Shown here: positions 21,468 to 33,551 of the stretch, piece by piece
Numbering within the stretch: position 1 is the stretch's first letter
How the letters are laid out: every line of letters begins with the position of its first letter
From: Bipolaris cookei
Taxonomy: Eukaryota; Ascomycota; Dothideomycetes; Pleosporales; Pleosporaceae
DNA: 64,000 bases
NCBI GenBank assembly: GCA_002286855.1
Contig: NRSV01000023.1
Span: forward strand, 310,001-374,000
Direction of reading: 5' to 3'
Program-made: the position numbers and the translations under genes
Notes under the pieces: model-generated
Told to the model about the DNA's origin: nothing
The model's input: the letters and a program-made list of their open reading frames with translations, nothing else
The model's database searches: none

Positions 21468-22357
21468 TTTCGGAGTCTTGTTTTGTCAATTTTCTCTGTA
21501 AGGCCGTGAGGAAGGTAGTCGTCTAGTAAAAAAAAGCGTGTTCGTAACCGGTAGTAAACGTAGTAGTATGAAGTCGTTGAAACAAAATGTGCGACTAGCG
21601 CTACGGAACAAGTCGAATAAGAAGAATAAGTACGAAATAAACAAGTGAAAACCCGTACTCTTGATGATATCTCACAAAAAAGTAAGACATTAGATTCTCT
21701 ACATACTATATATACTCGTCATATCTCCATCCCCACTGACAACCGCCGCCTATCTCACCTTCTGCAAAAAGAATACGTACAAAATCAGTTGGCACTATTT
21801 CGGCTTTACCGCCAACATGTCACAGAAGCGACAAAAAGGTAAGACACGGGCGTTTAACCCTAAGGGGGGGCCTCAGGCACCCTGAAACCCAGCATGTAGT
21901 GGAGTCGACACACCAAACGCCTCATTACTCTTTTAACCGAACTATGCCGTCTAAACACTTAAACCAGTCAAAGAAGTTGTAGTAAGCCGCTATAGACGTT
22001 CTTTGTTGTATGTGTGTATAGCTTGTTCGGTTTCAAATGTACTCGGATATTTAAGGAGGATGGGGTGTCCTGACTTGTCATGTTACCCGCCGACTCGTGT
22101 TTCGGTTGATTTTCGCGGGGATGAAGGCATAACATCGCAGCGGCCATTTATTACGTATGTGCCACGAGTTTGTATGCCGTGGGGTTCAAAGATGATACAC
22201 AGTAGTCGTTCGAGAAGGGCGGTGTTTTCCTTACATCGGTTGTGGTTTGCGCATCATACTTGACGGCCGTCAGGTTTTTTGCTCCGTCTCCTTAGCGCTT
22301 ACAGGGCGGCATATTTTGCAGCGGCGCTGGTCTCAAAGAGCCTTTTCCTTTCTTTTT
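21468..22357. other. Intergenic region
   Basis: Upstream of the NAQ-repeat gene and downstream of the membrane glycoprotein gene, both minus. Short frames only; no tRNA, repeat or gene recognised. Confidence 0.45.
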
Positions 22358-24475
22358 TTATATGTACGACCGTTGCCTGTCTAGTCTTGCCACTTGCTCC
22401 GTGTCGGCTTTGGCAAGCGCGATGACGCCGACGGGCTCGTTGGGACTAACATCGCCTATACGCACCGGCAAGTCGCGTAGCAAGGCTGCGCGTTGCAGGC
22501 CATGAAGCGTAGTTCCTCCTGTTGGTGTCGGAACGTATGGATTTAGGATTGTTAGAGAAGAGGCGTAGCCGATGATGTCTGGCGCAATGGTAATGTATTT
22601 AAGGACAAGGCCAGTGTAGGCCGCCACCAATAGTATGCACGAGCACACCATGAGCGCTGTGAACCACTTCCAATTTGTCTTGTACATTGGCTTTGTCTTT
22701 GTGACTGTGGATGCTTCCGACACCACAAATTCTGCGTCAGAGGCAGGCGTTGCACCTCGGAGTATTCCAGTCTCTATTACAGAATCGGGTAGATTGCCGG
22801 CCAGAGAGGGGGTTCCGTACGTCGACTGCCAGTAAGTGTTGTACCCAATTGTCAGTCGATCCCCAAAGAGCTGTGGCGATAGCTCATACAGGTTCACGTT
22901 GTTGTACAGTACGCCAATGAATCGAGAAGGGTCTCTCATCCATCTTTCCATGTTGGTGGAGCCTCGAGCTACTCTGCTTGCCATGTTATAGTTATCCAGC
23001 GTAGTCATTTGGGAGAGTTGGATGAAGGCAAATTGATTGCGCATGGTCGTATCGAAGCCTATTGGGTAATCATCGTCCAGTAATGGAATTTTCCTCATCT
23101 TGTGTACAGCGCATGCCTGCCCGGTGCATTGTACTTGCGCCTCGAAATTCTCAAATGTCAGATTGCACGCGGCTACGGAGAAGAAATAGGTTTCGTTGCT
23201 GGCGAGCGACAGGCTACGTATTGGACAAGGATAACCGCTGCATGTTGAGGTGTTGCATTGTGTTTGATTTTGGCAAACTGGTGTCTTATTATCGGTATAC
23301 GATAGTTGCCATGTATACAGGTTCTTGAAGTCTGTCTGATTGTCGTTGGTGCCTTTGTTGCTCGAACAGGTTATATCCCATTGACGGGCTTTGATATTAA
23401 AAGTGCTGACTCCATCCGTAGGTAGACCAACAACCGGAATGCCTATAAGAGAAGCATATGTGATATTGTTGCCAGTCGGATTCCAGACGGTTTTCCATTC
23501 ATCAGAGGTGCTGTTTTCAATGTGCCGGTATAAAGGAAGTTTGACGTTTCCCCTAGAGAAGTTCTGGTCAGTCTACATCGAATATAGAACGGTACGTAAC
23601 ATATTCAGTTACCCAAATTACCTACCACAAGTCCACGGGTGTGTTCTTAACCTTGGAACTACTGAGTAGAGCCGCAAGGCAAATAGCGGTGAAGCCACTC
23701 CGACCGCTGTTAACGGAGCTAGCGCCAGTCAATATGCTGTTCATTATCGACATCGGGCTCAAGTAGCGAAGTTGACGAGTCGAATGGATTTCGCCGCTTT
23801 CCTGGTCGAGCAGACGCAGTGCTGATTGACCTCCGACTGGTGAGAGAAACCAGACTAGAATTGATGCTATTCCAACAATGGACCACGAACGGAGAGAGAT
23901 CTGTCGCTCAAGCGCAGAGAAGACAGATTGACAGCCGACTAGCTGCTCAAGACGACCGAGAGTTGTTCCTCGCTGCGCCAGCCAGAGACCAAGATGGCGA
24001 AAGAACCTTCCCATCAAGGCTGCGAAGAGAAGAGGAAAGATGGTTGGCGATATGAGTAGCGCCTCTTTCAAACCGGATCCATAGTCCGAAGTTTCCATCC
24101 CGTCTAGCCTGGCAGCTATGATGGCGAGAGCTATACCAGATCAACATGCGATCAAGGAAACCAAACAACGTTGAACCTACCAATAAACATGATAGGTGTG
24201 GATGCCAGAATCACGTCGAAAACCATGATGAATCCACGCCACGGCGTCATCGGTGCCAGTTTCTGCGACTGCAAAGGCCACTGCTCTGACACTGATTCAC
24301 TAGACCAAGTTGCACCTTTGACATCTTTGGCTCGATCTCCTACTCCACGGTGCACTGAACCTGTCGCTAAAGGGTCGCTACTATACGAGCCGGCATCGTA
24401 CTGCATTCTCGTCTCGAGGTCGTCGTTGATTGATATCCGCGAGCCGCCAGTACGGCCAACTGGTTCGTAGGCCAT
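22358..24475 (-). CDS. Multi-spanning membrane glycoprotein, unknown function
   Basis: Three exons on the minus strand, 24475-24181, 24130-23626 and 23552-22358 (introns 50 and 73 bp); 664 residues. The second acceptor is the TAG at 23553-23555: the nearer CAG would create an immediate stop, while this one keeps a frame open through to the end. A cytosolic Ser-rich N-terminus precedes three or four membrane spans (FIMVFDVILASTPIMFIG; ISPTIFPLLFAALMG; SWSIVGIASILVWFLSPVGG). A long extracellular domain follows with several Cys and many N-glycosylation sequons (NST, NIT, NQT, NKT, NTS, NET, NLT). A last span (FTALMVCSCILLVAAYTGLV) precedes a cytosolic tail. This architecture recurs in dothideomycete genomes as an uncharacterised family. 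Confidence 0.82.
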
Positions 24476-25029
24476 TTTTGCCAGAGCAACTAGGCAATAT
24501 CGACAACGTGAAGCCCCAAAAGATGGCAGGAGAGGAGGGATGAGAAGTACAGGAGGGGGGTGTCCACTACAAGTATCCCGCACGACAAGAATTGCACAAG
24601 GTATACATGTCTAAGGCGTCCAACCTTGCATGCTGTTTTGGCCCCATTCCGTAACGTCGCGCAAGGCGAGACCCACATTTTGCACTATGTACGCCATGTA
24701 CTCAAGTACCAATGTGCGGAAGATTAGCGGAAGCCTTGCAGCGTTTACTTGGCAGCATGGCACAGCTTGCATTTACTACTATTGATTGGCCTTAAAAAAA
24801 GGTGCACATGCTGCAGTTGTGCAGGCTACAACGGGCTGCGAAGTATTAAGAGTGGGGTCAGTGTGGTTTGCCTGGCGTTTTTGCCGCCCGGGGTGTTAGC
24901 GTGCGGCCTAGAAATAGGTCCAGCCAGGATATGATGTCTGGTCAAACAAAACAAGAAGCGCCTACGAATTGTCATCCCGTCTTGATTCGAGCAACAGCCT
25001 TTGCGGCTCAATTGACTGCATAGCGCGCC
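24476..25029. other. Divergent intergenic region
   Basis: Promoter space between the membrane glycoprotein (-) and the small four-exon gene (+). No feature recognised. Confidence 0.45.
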
Positions 25030-25922
25030 ATGTTGCGAGCAGCCTATCCTGAATATTCCGCACGTGTCTCCCTAGGCCAGCATGAGGATTACAGCAGTAC
25101 TGTGGGCAGCGAAGGCCCGCACAGCGATTCCCATTCCGCGGCGGATGCAGCGGGATCAGGTGAGAAAATTGTTAGGCCTCTCGGATAAGCAATGGCCCAT
25201 ATTCTTGGTATGCATATCCTCTCGCCTGGGACGCCTTGTCATGGTTCCATGCATCACGTGCCATCGAGGTTTAAGACTAACCAGCGTCCAGCGTGTCTCC
25301 CTAGCAGTCTGCCAAGACCATGCAGGAGCCAAACTGAGCGACATCAGTCCCCCCAAAAAAGAAGAAATGATTGACAGGATAAGATCTGCACTTCACGAAC
25401 AAGGGCTTCCGCCCCTCGACGACGAAGCAATCGAATGGCGAATATCCAAATGCCTACCCGAACTGCGAGTAAAGAAGCGAGGTGAGCTTAGCCTCAGCTC
25501 TGCAACACAGCCCCTCCCTCCCGTGCTTATCCCAACTCTTGTCTAGATATAGAACACTGCCATGGCTGGGAAACAACCACTGAGACAAAATTCCCGCGCC
25601 AGCTCCTGCGTGAAGCGGTCCTTGCGCATATCGATAAGATACCCACTAAAAACCTATGCTACTGGACGCAAATCCCCCAAGATGTACGTCAAGATGTTGT
25701 GGAAGAGGCTAATCGTAGACTGGCTGAGCAAGGCATGCCGGTGCTGGATGAAGCAGCGCTGTTGTATCGATTGCGAAAGTATATGAATCATTGGATCAAG
25801 AGTGGATGTAAGCTTTGCAACTTCGATTGACTGCTAGAAATTTTATGGGCTTAAGAACTAACCAAATCACAGTGGTGCAAGATACGAAAGAAAGTAAATG
25901 CCACAACAATAAGTTGGGGTAG
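25030..25922 (+). CDS. Small protein with an internally duplicated helical motif
   Basis: Proposed exons 25030-25159, 25305-25481, 25547-25807 and 25873-25922, all GT-AG and frame-consistent; 205 residues. Exons 2-4 are well supported. Exon 1 is less certain: an alternative starts at 25082, uses the donor after 25210 and enters exon 2 at an acceptor 14 bp earlier (25290). After a Ser/His-rich start, two related blocks appear: RSALHEQGLPPLDDEAIEWR...ISKCL (about residues 70-100) and RRLAEQGMPVLDEAALLYRL...RKYM (about 145-180). They share the pattern L-x-EQG-x-P-x-LD-(D/E)-E-A. No known domain is recognised, and there is no signal peptide or membrane span. Confidence 0.6.
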
Positions 25923-26876
25923 TGGACACGCTAGTGTATCTACACGCACGAGAGTTGCGCTTTTTACCCTCAATTCGTTGATGCACATCTACTCACCATT
26001 CCAATTCATTCCATCGAAGCAAATCACCCCCCTAAATCTACCCACATCAACTCTGTACTCCTCTACCACCGGTACACTACTCCCCGCCTTTCTGACTTCA
26101 CTGCCGTTTTCCTTGTTTCTGTGCAACATCCTCATCGGCAATCCACAATGCCTACGCTTTCGCCCTCCTACGCGATCCCAAGCAGATTCAGTAACGAACG
26201 CAAAATCGCCGTCTCAACATCCCCCCCCCTCCCCATCATGCATCATACTACGCCAACAATTTAAACCACACATAACACCAGCTCTGCGCCATGCAAACAT
26301 CCTATGCAGTGCAATCTCACAGCCTTCTTTGATTCTACACCTCCCTTGTTAAAGCCATGTGCCCAAGGCCCCTCATCCCGCACTGTGTAGAAACCGGTTG
26401 GCAGCAATTGATCGCATGTGGGCGGTGCAATAGCAAATAAGGAAGCGACGGTGCATGGTGGCGAGGTGGAGAGTTGTTGGTTTTGGATGGACGGGGGAGG
26501 GGGTCTCATATGTAACATGTGTGGGTGTGTAGTTGGCTGGGGAAAAATGAAAATGAGGGAATTAATTCGGGGTTAGAATGGTTGGTCAGTACATGGAAGT
26601 TTCTTTCAGCATCTGTGCGAGCGTAGTTGGTCATTGCAGAAGCGAAAGTGGAGGTGGAAGTGAGTTTGGATGCTGACTTGCGCTAGGACGCGTTCGCCTT
26701 GTACAGGGGAGACGTCATGTCATTTGCAATCAAAGGTTTCAATGATAGCAGCAAGAATTAACAAGACACTCAACGTAAAGCCCCGTTAGACTCATATTAA
26801 AATTCAGACATGCTAAACATGTCGCATTACATTATCGTTCATGGTATCATTCCCTAGATTCGAAAGCGTTTATAGC
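25923..26876. other. Convergent intergenic region
   Basis: Between the small four-exon gene and the aldose epimerase 3' end. C-rich simple sequence near 26215-26235. No gene supported. Confidence 0.5.
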
Positions 26877-28168
26877 TTACTTGATAGTAGAGAAAACATA
26901 TGCAGCCTCAAGAGTGTAGGGGGCGCTATCAGGTCCAAAGATTTGGTACTTCTCGCGCTGCCACTCAGGCTGGTTGATAGCATCGATCCAGTCCTGGACC
27001 TCCATGACCACGCAGCCGTACTTGGGGACGAAACGGCTGCCGCCTTCGGCGCCCTGGGTAGACTTGATAGGAAGGGTACCTGGGGTCATTAGTATGCCGA
27101 AACTTGACCAAACAGGATACTTGACTTACCATCTTGACCGGGGCAGCTGTACATCTGGAAAGCAGCTTGGTCAGAGTAGATGTCGAGCTTGATACCGGAC
27201 CACTCGCTGGCTAATGAAGCAACGGGTCCAGAGTTGCGCCAGTCGAGAGCCTCAGCCGGGCTGCGGTTGACGAGGTAGCAGTTGTCGTAACCAGTGCAGT
27301 TGAAACCGCAGTTACCAAGAAGCTCGGGTGCGGTTTGGTTGGCGCCAATCTGCTTAGGAGCAGACCAGAAGTCGTTGACAGAGTACTTCTCATTAGGTAG
27401 AATAGTGCCATCAGGAATGAGGATGTTGTCAACACCAACGCGCTGGCCAGAGTATGGGATGTGGAAAGTGTGGTTAAAAATAGTCGAATCCTCGGGGTTG
27501 GCGAAACCGTCCAAGTTCCAGTAGGTCTATTTTTCTCATTAGCGTCATTCGAAAAGAAGACTAATCAATCTACTTACGTGAGAGGTCAGCATAATGGGTG
27601 TCTTTTTGGTGGTAGCAAGGGCCACAATCTTAAAGCGCCAAGTGTGTGGGGTCACGGTGTAGGTAACGTAGCTTATGACCTCACCGGGAAAACCCTCCTT
27701 GCCGTCGGGATCGACAATGGAAAAAGTAATGGAATCCTTGGTATGGGCCACAACGGTAAAGTTGCGCCAGTCCCATCCATCTTTTCCACCATGCAGAGTG
27801 TTTGCGCCATTGTTCTCGTTTGCTGTAATGTGGTAGTCCTGGCCGTCAATGGTGAAGGTCGAGTTCTTGATGCGGTTGGCGTAACGGCCGGGTACACCGC
27901 CAAGATGGGGGTGAACCGGGCCCTCGTAAGCAGTAGCATTGTCAAAGCCGAGGACAATGTCAAGCTCTTCACCGCCCTTGCCTGGGATGAACAAGTTGGT
28001 GATGGACGCGCCATAGGGAATGAAGAGAGCGCGAATGCCCTCGGACGAGATCTCGTACTTGCCATCCTTGTCAGGGCCCGAAGTCCAAGACGAGTTGGCG
28101 GACGGTGCAGTGCTGTACTGCGCGAGAGCAGTTGCAGCAAAGAGAGGAAGAATCGACAAGAACCGCAT
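26877..28168 (-). CDS. Secreted aldose 1-epimerase (galactose mutarotase)
   Basis: Three exons on the minus strand, 28168-27578, 27526-27130 and 27079-26877 (introns 51 and 50 bp); 396 residues. It interconverts alpha and beta anomers of hexoses. Residues 1-16 are a clear signal peptide (MRFLSILPLFAATALA), so it acts outside the cell or in the wall, unlike the cytosolic GAL mutarotase. Family landmarks are present: PYGASITNLFIPG, GRYANRIKNSTF, the first catalytic His in NTLHGGKDGWDWRNF, the second in LTSHTYWNLDGF (spanning intron 1), Asp in LDIYSDQAAFQMY, and the catalytic Glu in CVVMEVQDWIDAIN. Several N-glycosylation sequons fit secretion. It probably assists extracellular sugar use. All active-site residues are intact. 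Confidence 0.94.
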
Positions 28169-29325
28169 CGTGACTAGTCAAACTCGAGCGAGTTGAGAAG
28201 TGGAGTTGATGTGATGTGGTGTGGGGACGGGGACGATCTCCAAGATGGAGGTATGTATATGTTTATATAGTAGTAACAGGGTCGACTACTGGTGCGATTT
28301 CCCCGGTCACGAGCTTGTAATAAGGATTCTCTCCCGCCCGCTCACTTCTGCAGTCTCAGGCAAAAGCACCTACAGGATTGTACTAGGTTAGGGCGGGCCA
28401 TTGCTCAAGGATACTGGTAGTAGTACTATTAGCGAACGTGCGTTTCCCCGCAGGAAAATGTCCGTGGCAGGTCCCCAGGAACCCAACATCCTATGACGAG
28501 ATCAGGTTACACAGCGTTACAATTTCTCCACACGATCCTTCTCAGTCTCATTGAACCCAGAAGATTTCCCTCTTACATCAGCGTTGCCCTCAATTGCTGT
28601 AGATTTGCGCGGTGTCCCCAGGGGCGCACCGTGTGTAGCTCAATTGCTTTGCTGCAAGCCGCGGGCGTCATAGCTCCAAGAACCGCTTCTGTATAATCTC
28701 TCATGTACAAGGATCAGCAGCACAAAAGGCACCGGCAAAAGTCACCATTGGTGGACAGTCGCGGAAAAACTTAGACGCGTGCATCTTGACAGGTAGCGGA
28801 ACACGGGGAGAGCTAGGTTAATTTTGTGGGGAATTGTTGGGGCCCCAGGCCTTGCGGCGCCCCATGTCGTTGAGCTTACTACCCGGCTACCCAGAAGCTT
28901 GACCACGCCATACGGTTAGTAGCCAACGGCGGGGTGGCATACTACAAACAGGAATAATGCCGCAACATCATCATCATCATCATCATCACCCCCGCCCAGT
29001 GGCTCTTGAATCCAGGCATACATATCTTTACCTTGTAGCATCGGAACCAGAATGAGATTATTTGATTTAGTATTGTTGTAATACTTCCTAGATGTATAAG
29101 TTCAGTCCCGGATCCTCTCTGGAGTAGTCATTTCAAAAGTGGAATTAGTCACGCCGCCTACCACAGGCCATGACAGTACATGAACAATACACTCCCTGAT
29201 GTACACCCATCTGTAGTCGTACACTAGTCTCATCTGTGGGACCGGCTCCCCGGAAACAAATCGGTTCATACATGTCGGCCCTTTCACGTAGTACACACCC
29301 AGGTCCCCGGTGACGGCCAAGCGCT
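28169..29325. other. Intergenic region upstream of the aldose epimerase
   Basis: A TATA-like stretch (TTTATATAG) lies near 28262-28270, about 95 bp before the epimerase ATG. A CAT trinucleotide run occupies 28966-28989. No gene is supported in the remaining 1.1 kb. Confidence 0.5.
28966..28989. repeat. CAT trinucleotide microsatellite
   Basis: Eight uninterrupted CAT units in intergenic DNA. Confidence 0.9.
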
Positions 29326-31408
29326 CTACATCGGTCGGCTCCCTACGTACGGGTCATGGCAATGTGGCTCCAGGGGCGCAGGGCTGCTGTATGCACCCTC
29401 CAGCATGGATACCTGATCGTCGATCCAGTTTCCTGCAGTACATGGGTACATCGGAGTGTGCGACTGAGGCCTTCCATAAAAAGGAAGTGCAACCTCTACA
29501 GGCACATGGTATCCTCTTAATGAATACATGATACTGGGTTGGAGCGTAGTATATGGGTGCGGATATCCACTAGCCGCGGCTTCTTCGTCGTGGCCCCACA
29601 ATGTGTTTTGCCAGTCCACTACGTACTGCCTCGTATCTTCGACGACAGCAGCCTGGCCGCCGATATAGTTAACGACAGAGTCCATACGTCCCTGCGGGTT
29701 CCGTGCATCGATTTCAGAAACGACGTTCACCGCACTCAACAGAATGTCAAAACTGGATCGGTTAGGTAGCCAATGGGAGTGGTACAGTCCAAGGTCTCGA
29801 GAGTTCTCTTGATAATATTCGTGCAGATTAGCAGAACGTGCACCAGTTTCAGGCTGTTCCTCAGGGGCGGGTATTATGGGAGCCATAATTTGAGGCGTTT
29901 CTTGAGGCTTGTCTTTTCCCGTCGCCACCGGGTTGTCTTCTTAACATGACCAGGTACTTTCACTCCTTCCGTACAGCTCGGATGCTCGTTCCAGCTGACA
30001 TTCGGCTTTCCGTGCTTCGCCCAACAACCTGTAGTCGTCTCCACATCATTTAGCACACTTCCCCAATGATGTTTTTTAACCTTTGATCTAGTTGAGAAAC
30101 CTCTACCACACAGGCCGTGAATGTATAGTCCCGATCCGCTCTCAGCCTGTGGATGCTTTGCTTTGGACTTGTTCTCGAACTGGCGCTTAGCGACTGGTTG
30201 ATTCGTATCTGCGGTTGACAAACAGACCTGGTCAGCGGTGTCAAAGCTCGCTCGGTCTGTCGCTTCTTGCAAAACTTGTTCTTCAAAAGCTTCGCGGCGA
30301 CGCTTGTTCGAAGGCGGCGGCATATCGTTGACAGTCTGACCAACATCAACTGCTACTGGAACATTGAGGATAGCAAGTCTAGTTGTCTCGGATGACGCTC
30401 TCTCCAGAAACCTTGCTTGAGACGTATGGCTTTGGTGGGGACGAGCAGAAATGCCAGAACAAGGGACCGATGAAGATTTTGTATGATTGACCTCGACTTT
30501 AGGTTGGATGAGAGACCAATTCTGATATTGGCCAGAACTGGTCGACCGATAAGTCTGTCTGCTTTCGAACCACGAGATTGACGGCAAGCAGATCTGGGGG
30601 TGATGAACCGGTTGTAAGAAGTTAGGAGCAGGTGAGTGCATGGGCTGATGGGGCTCAAACTCAAAATCACCTGTCTGCCATTTTGCTTCGGGGTGGTACA
30701 GTACATTCATAAGATCTTGTTTAAGATCTTTGTGCTGACCCAGTGCATGGTTGATGGTGATGAGGGTGTCTTTCTTTGATCCCCTCCCAGCTCGAAATGC
30801 ACCGAGGATATTCCAAATGGTTATGACTTCAGGCGAGACTCTCCAAATCTAGACTGCAAATATTAGCCAAGTCTACAGCCAGAGAGGTGGTGAGGTTGGT
30901 GGATGTCTGTTCATAGCAACAACTTACCTTAACGTTGTCCAGGAATATACTGACAAGTTGTCTGATAGTTGGTGATTGATACGGAGAGTGGCATCGCCCT
31001 CGCACATAGCTGTTCTGAATCCGATGCTCTGGAGTTTCCTGGCTTGCTGTTTGAGGTGCAGAGCGATAAGCGTCGTGCTCTGTTGAGGTCTCCATGTTGG
31101 CCTGACTGGGCACTGCGGCCACACACCGATGGCCGTAACGCGCTGAGGGAGCTGTTTTCAGTCCGACTTGTATTTACGTGGGTTGTTTTGACCAGCTTTT
31201 GTTGTTGATGCTCAGTGCCTGAAGCGGTAATTCCAGGAGTAGAAGGCGCGTTCTGGTGAAGTGAAGGTGAATTACACGCAGGCCTTCTTGCACACCGCTT
31301 TCCACCAAAAAGTGGCAGTGATTCCACTCGATGATTTGTTTGTAGGTGAATGTTTGCAGATGAAGTAGATTGTTTGTACAGCATGTCATAGGATTGGCCC
31401 CACTGCAT
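29326..31408 (-). CDS. Degenerate zinc-finger-like protein, possibly frameshifted
   Basis: Best model on the minus strand: exons 31408-31178, 31101-30928, 30848-29958 and 29907-29326, giving 625 residues. The middle intron (79 bp, GTAAGT...TCTAG) is clear and joins QLVSIFLDNVK to IWRVSPEVITIWNILGAF. The first (76 bp, GTAAAT...TCAG) is plausible. The last (50 bp, GTACCT...ACAAG) has weak signals and could instead mark a frameshift, with a stop at 29874 if unspliced. The central part is rich in Ser/Gln/His and has a basic stretch (PSNKRRREAFEEQ). A finger-like segment follows (CGRGFSTRSKVKKHHWG, then GCWAKHGKPNVSWNEHPSC). The position expected for the first Cys is His (YIHGLC), so a classical C2H2 site is doubtful. 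Probably a nuclear regulator; function unknown. Confidence 0.6.
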
Positions 31409-31610
31409 GACAAAAGCCAGTCACGACGAGTAAGAGGAAGGCACTATATCTGATGCCCAGTTCCCAAAGAGGAAAGGGGTCTTGGAGCAAACGGCTGTAG
31501 TTCTCTATACTTTTATACTGCATCTTTATGTACTGCTTGACCGGAATGAGTGTGAAACGAAAAAGGTTGTTGATTTGTTGTGTTGTAATAGCTAGGCGGA
31601 AGACTCAGAG

Positions 31611-33047
31611 TCAGCCTTGAGATGCGGTCAATCGACCCCTGTAGACTGTCTGGCGAGTATTCCCAGCATCGTAAACCACCTCTGCAATGCTTTTCCTATA
31701 GTGCCAGCCGCTGTCCATTCTATCAAACATGAGAAAATCGGCAGGCTGTCCAGGCTGCAAAGTTAGATCCGTGGCTTCACACCCGATTGCGACCTTTGCA
31801 CGGGTAGAGACGGTTTCCTGCATATGTGGGAATGATTAGTGGTAAGTTGCAGGTAGATCCCCAGGTTACTTACATATAACAGCTCAGCATCTTTCTTTGT
31901 TCCAGCCTGGTAGACTCCAACTCCAATCGACGCAACAGCCTGAAAGAAGATATCAGCGTTGAGTTTCTACATTCATATGATACCATGTTCTTACCAAAGG
32001 ATCGCAGTTACCATATGGAGTGAAGGCGTTTCCCACGTTATTGATAGCAATGGCAGCGTTGAAGCCATGTTCGTTGATGAGCTCTGTGATGGGCAACGTC
32101 CCACGTATGTTCTCGGGAGTCCGCATCATGAACAGGTCGGAAGTTGGAAGGCCAACAAAAGAAATGGGCAACTTGTCCACTTCTTGTCTCAGGTGCGTCC
32201 ACTCATCGTTCCGGAACCTTGTCAACCGGGTACAATGTCCTAGCGAAATCTGTTTGTTGCTGTCCTTCTTATCCCACTTGAGCTCTCTGATGATATCCAG
32301 GGCGGTCCAAACGAGCGGTTGTTTTTCTTCCTCGAGGAAGTAGTCGAGGTGGAGGTCTAGGTGTTTGTTATGTTCAAGGGCCAACTGAGTGATCCATTGC
32401 ACGTTTTCTATAGATTTACGCTCGTTTTCCTCAACATACGGTGTGCTGCCAAGCACGTCTACTTTGTCATAAGAGGCGGCGGTGGTCATCAGTTTCCTTA
32501 CTTGTGCACCTTCATCTTGGCCGGAAAACAGTGGCAGCTGAGCGAATGCGCATATCTGCACCTCACATCGATCTTGGAAAAGCTCTTTCAGTTTCAGGCC
32601 TGCATGCAGACACTTCAATTCCACAATGCCATCGACTTCTACAAATGCCCGCATTGCGGTAACGCCGTGCTGGATGCTCTCCTCGATGAGCCGGGTGCCC
32701 CTCCTGAGCAGATCATTTTCGACGAACCGAGACTTGGCTTGGCCAGTGATGCTCATGGCCTCATTGAAGTCGCCACTCTCAATTTGCAGGTCGCTGAACT
32801 TGGGGTCTTGGAGGAGAAAGCATTTGTCGAGATGGATGTGAGCATGGCACAGCGATGGCGCGAGCAGGCGACTTTGTCCGTCCAGGGTGTTTTCGCTCTC
32901 CTCGTGCGACGAAGCATCATTGTGAGCGACTACAGAGGCTATCCTGCCGTCTTGGATAGTAATGTCCCAGAGGGATGATGGTGGCCTATTTGGTATGCGA
33001 ACATTGATAATCTTGTCCAGTGGGCTGCCCACTTCCTGTGTGTGCAT
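31611..33047 (-). CDS. CodA-like metal-dependent amidohydrolase
   Basis: Three exons on the minus strand, 33047-31995, 31939-31874 and 31817-31611 (introns 55 and 56 bp, GT-AG); 441 residues. It belongs to the cytosine deaminase-like branch of the amidohydrolase superfamily, whose members hydrolyse cytosine, isoguanine, creatinine or related cyclic amidines with one bound metal. Ligand motifs are in order: HAHIHLDKC (about residue 68), HLDLHLDYF, ISLGHCTRL and the Asp in GNAFTPYGNCDPL at the end of exon 1. The C-terminal beta-sandwich part closes with PGQPADFLMFD, typical of this fold. The frame is open upstream to 33068, but the first ATG is 33047. It is divergent from the SWIB gene. The substrate is not predictable here. 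Confidence 0.9.
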
Positions 33048-33551
33048 CTTTACCGTCTGTTCACCCAAGGGGGGTATCCGAACAGGTGGACTGGGTTCGG
33101 TAGACTTTAGACCGAGGAGATGTAGAAAGCCAATACGATGACGTCCAGACAGACCCAGAGCATTCTTCCCACTGCTTCACCACACAGATGTATGGGCCGC
33201 CAAGCACAATGCACGGGCAGTGAATGAAGACGACGTCCCGTGTCAGCAAAGCAGACTATGCGAGGGCCAGCTGCAGACGTCCTGTAAACAATTGTACTTG
33301 GGCTGGACGAGGCTGAAAAGGAACAAATGCACAAGGTCGGGGGCGCCTCTCTGGCTGGGCGGGGGGAATGGTTGCCCCGCATGTCCATAGGGGGAGGCTA
33401 ATGGTGGTATCCGTGCAGCATGTGGTAACGTCCCCAAACCAACCTTGACGCGTCTCCAAAGACGTGATCATCCCTATCACCCTTCCATCTCCACTGACGC
33501 GCCCGCATCGCCAATTTTGCTGCCGTCCATTTTTTGCATCCTCTCTCCAAC
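33048..33551. other. Divergent promoter of amidohydrolase and SWIB genes
   Basis: About 500 bp between two divergent ATGs. No element recognised with confidence. Confidence 0.5.

Noticed and set aside
23561..23566. Nearer CAG acceptor for intron 2 of the membrane glycoprotein
   Set aside because: Using the CAG just upstream of AACTTC creates an immediate TGA, while the TAG at 23553-23555 keeps the frame open for 397 codons.
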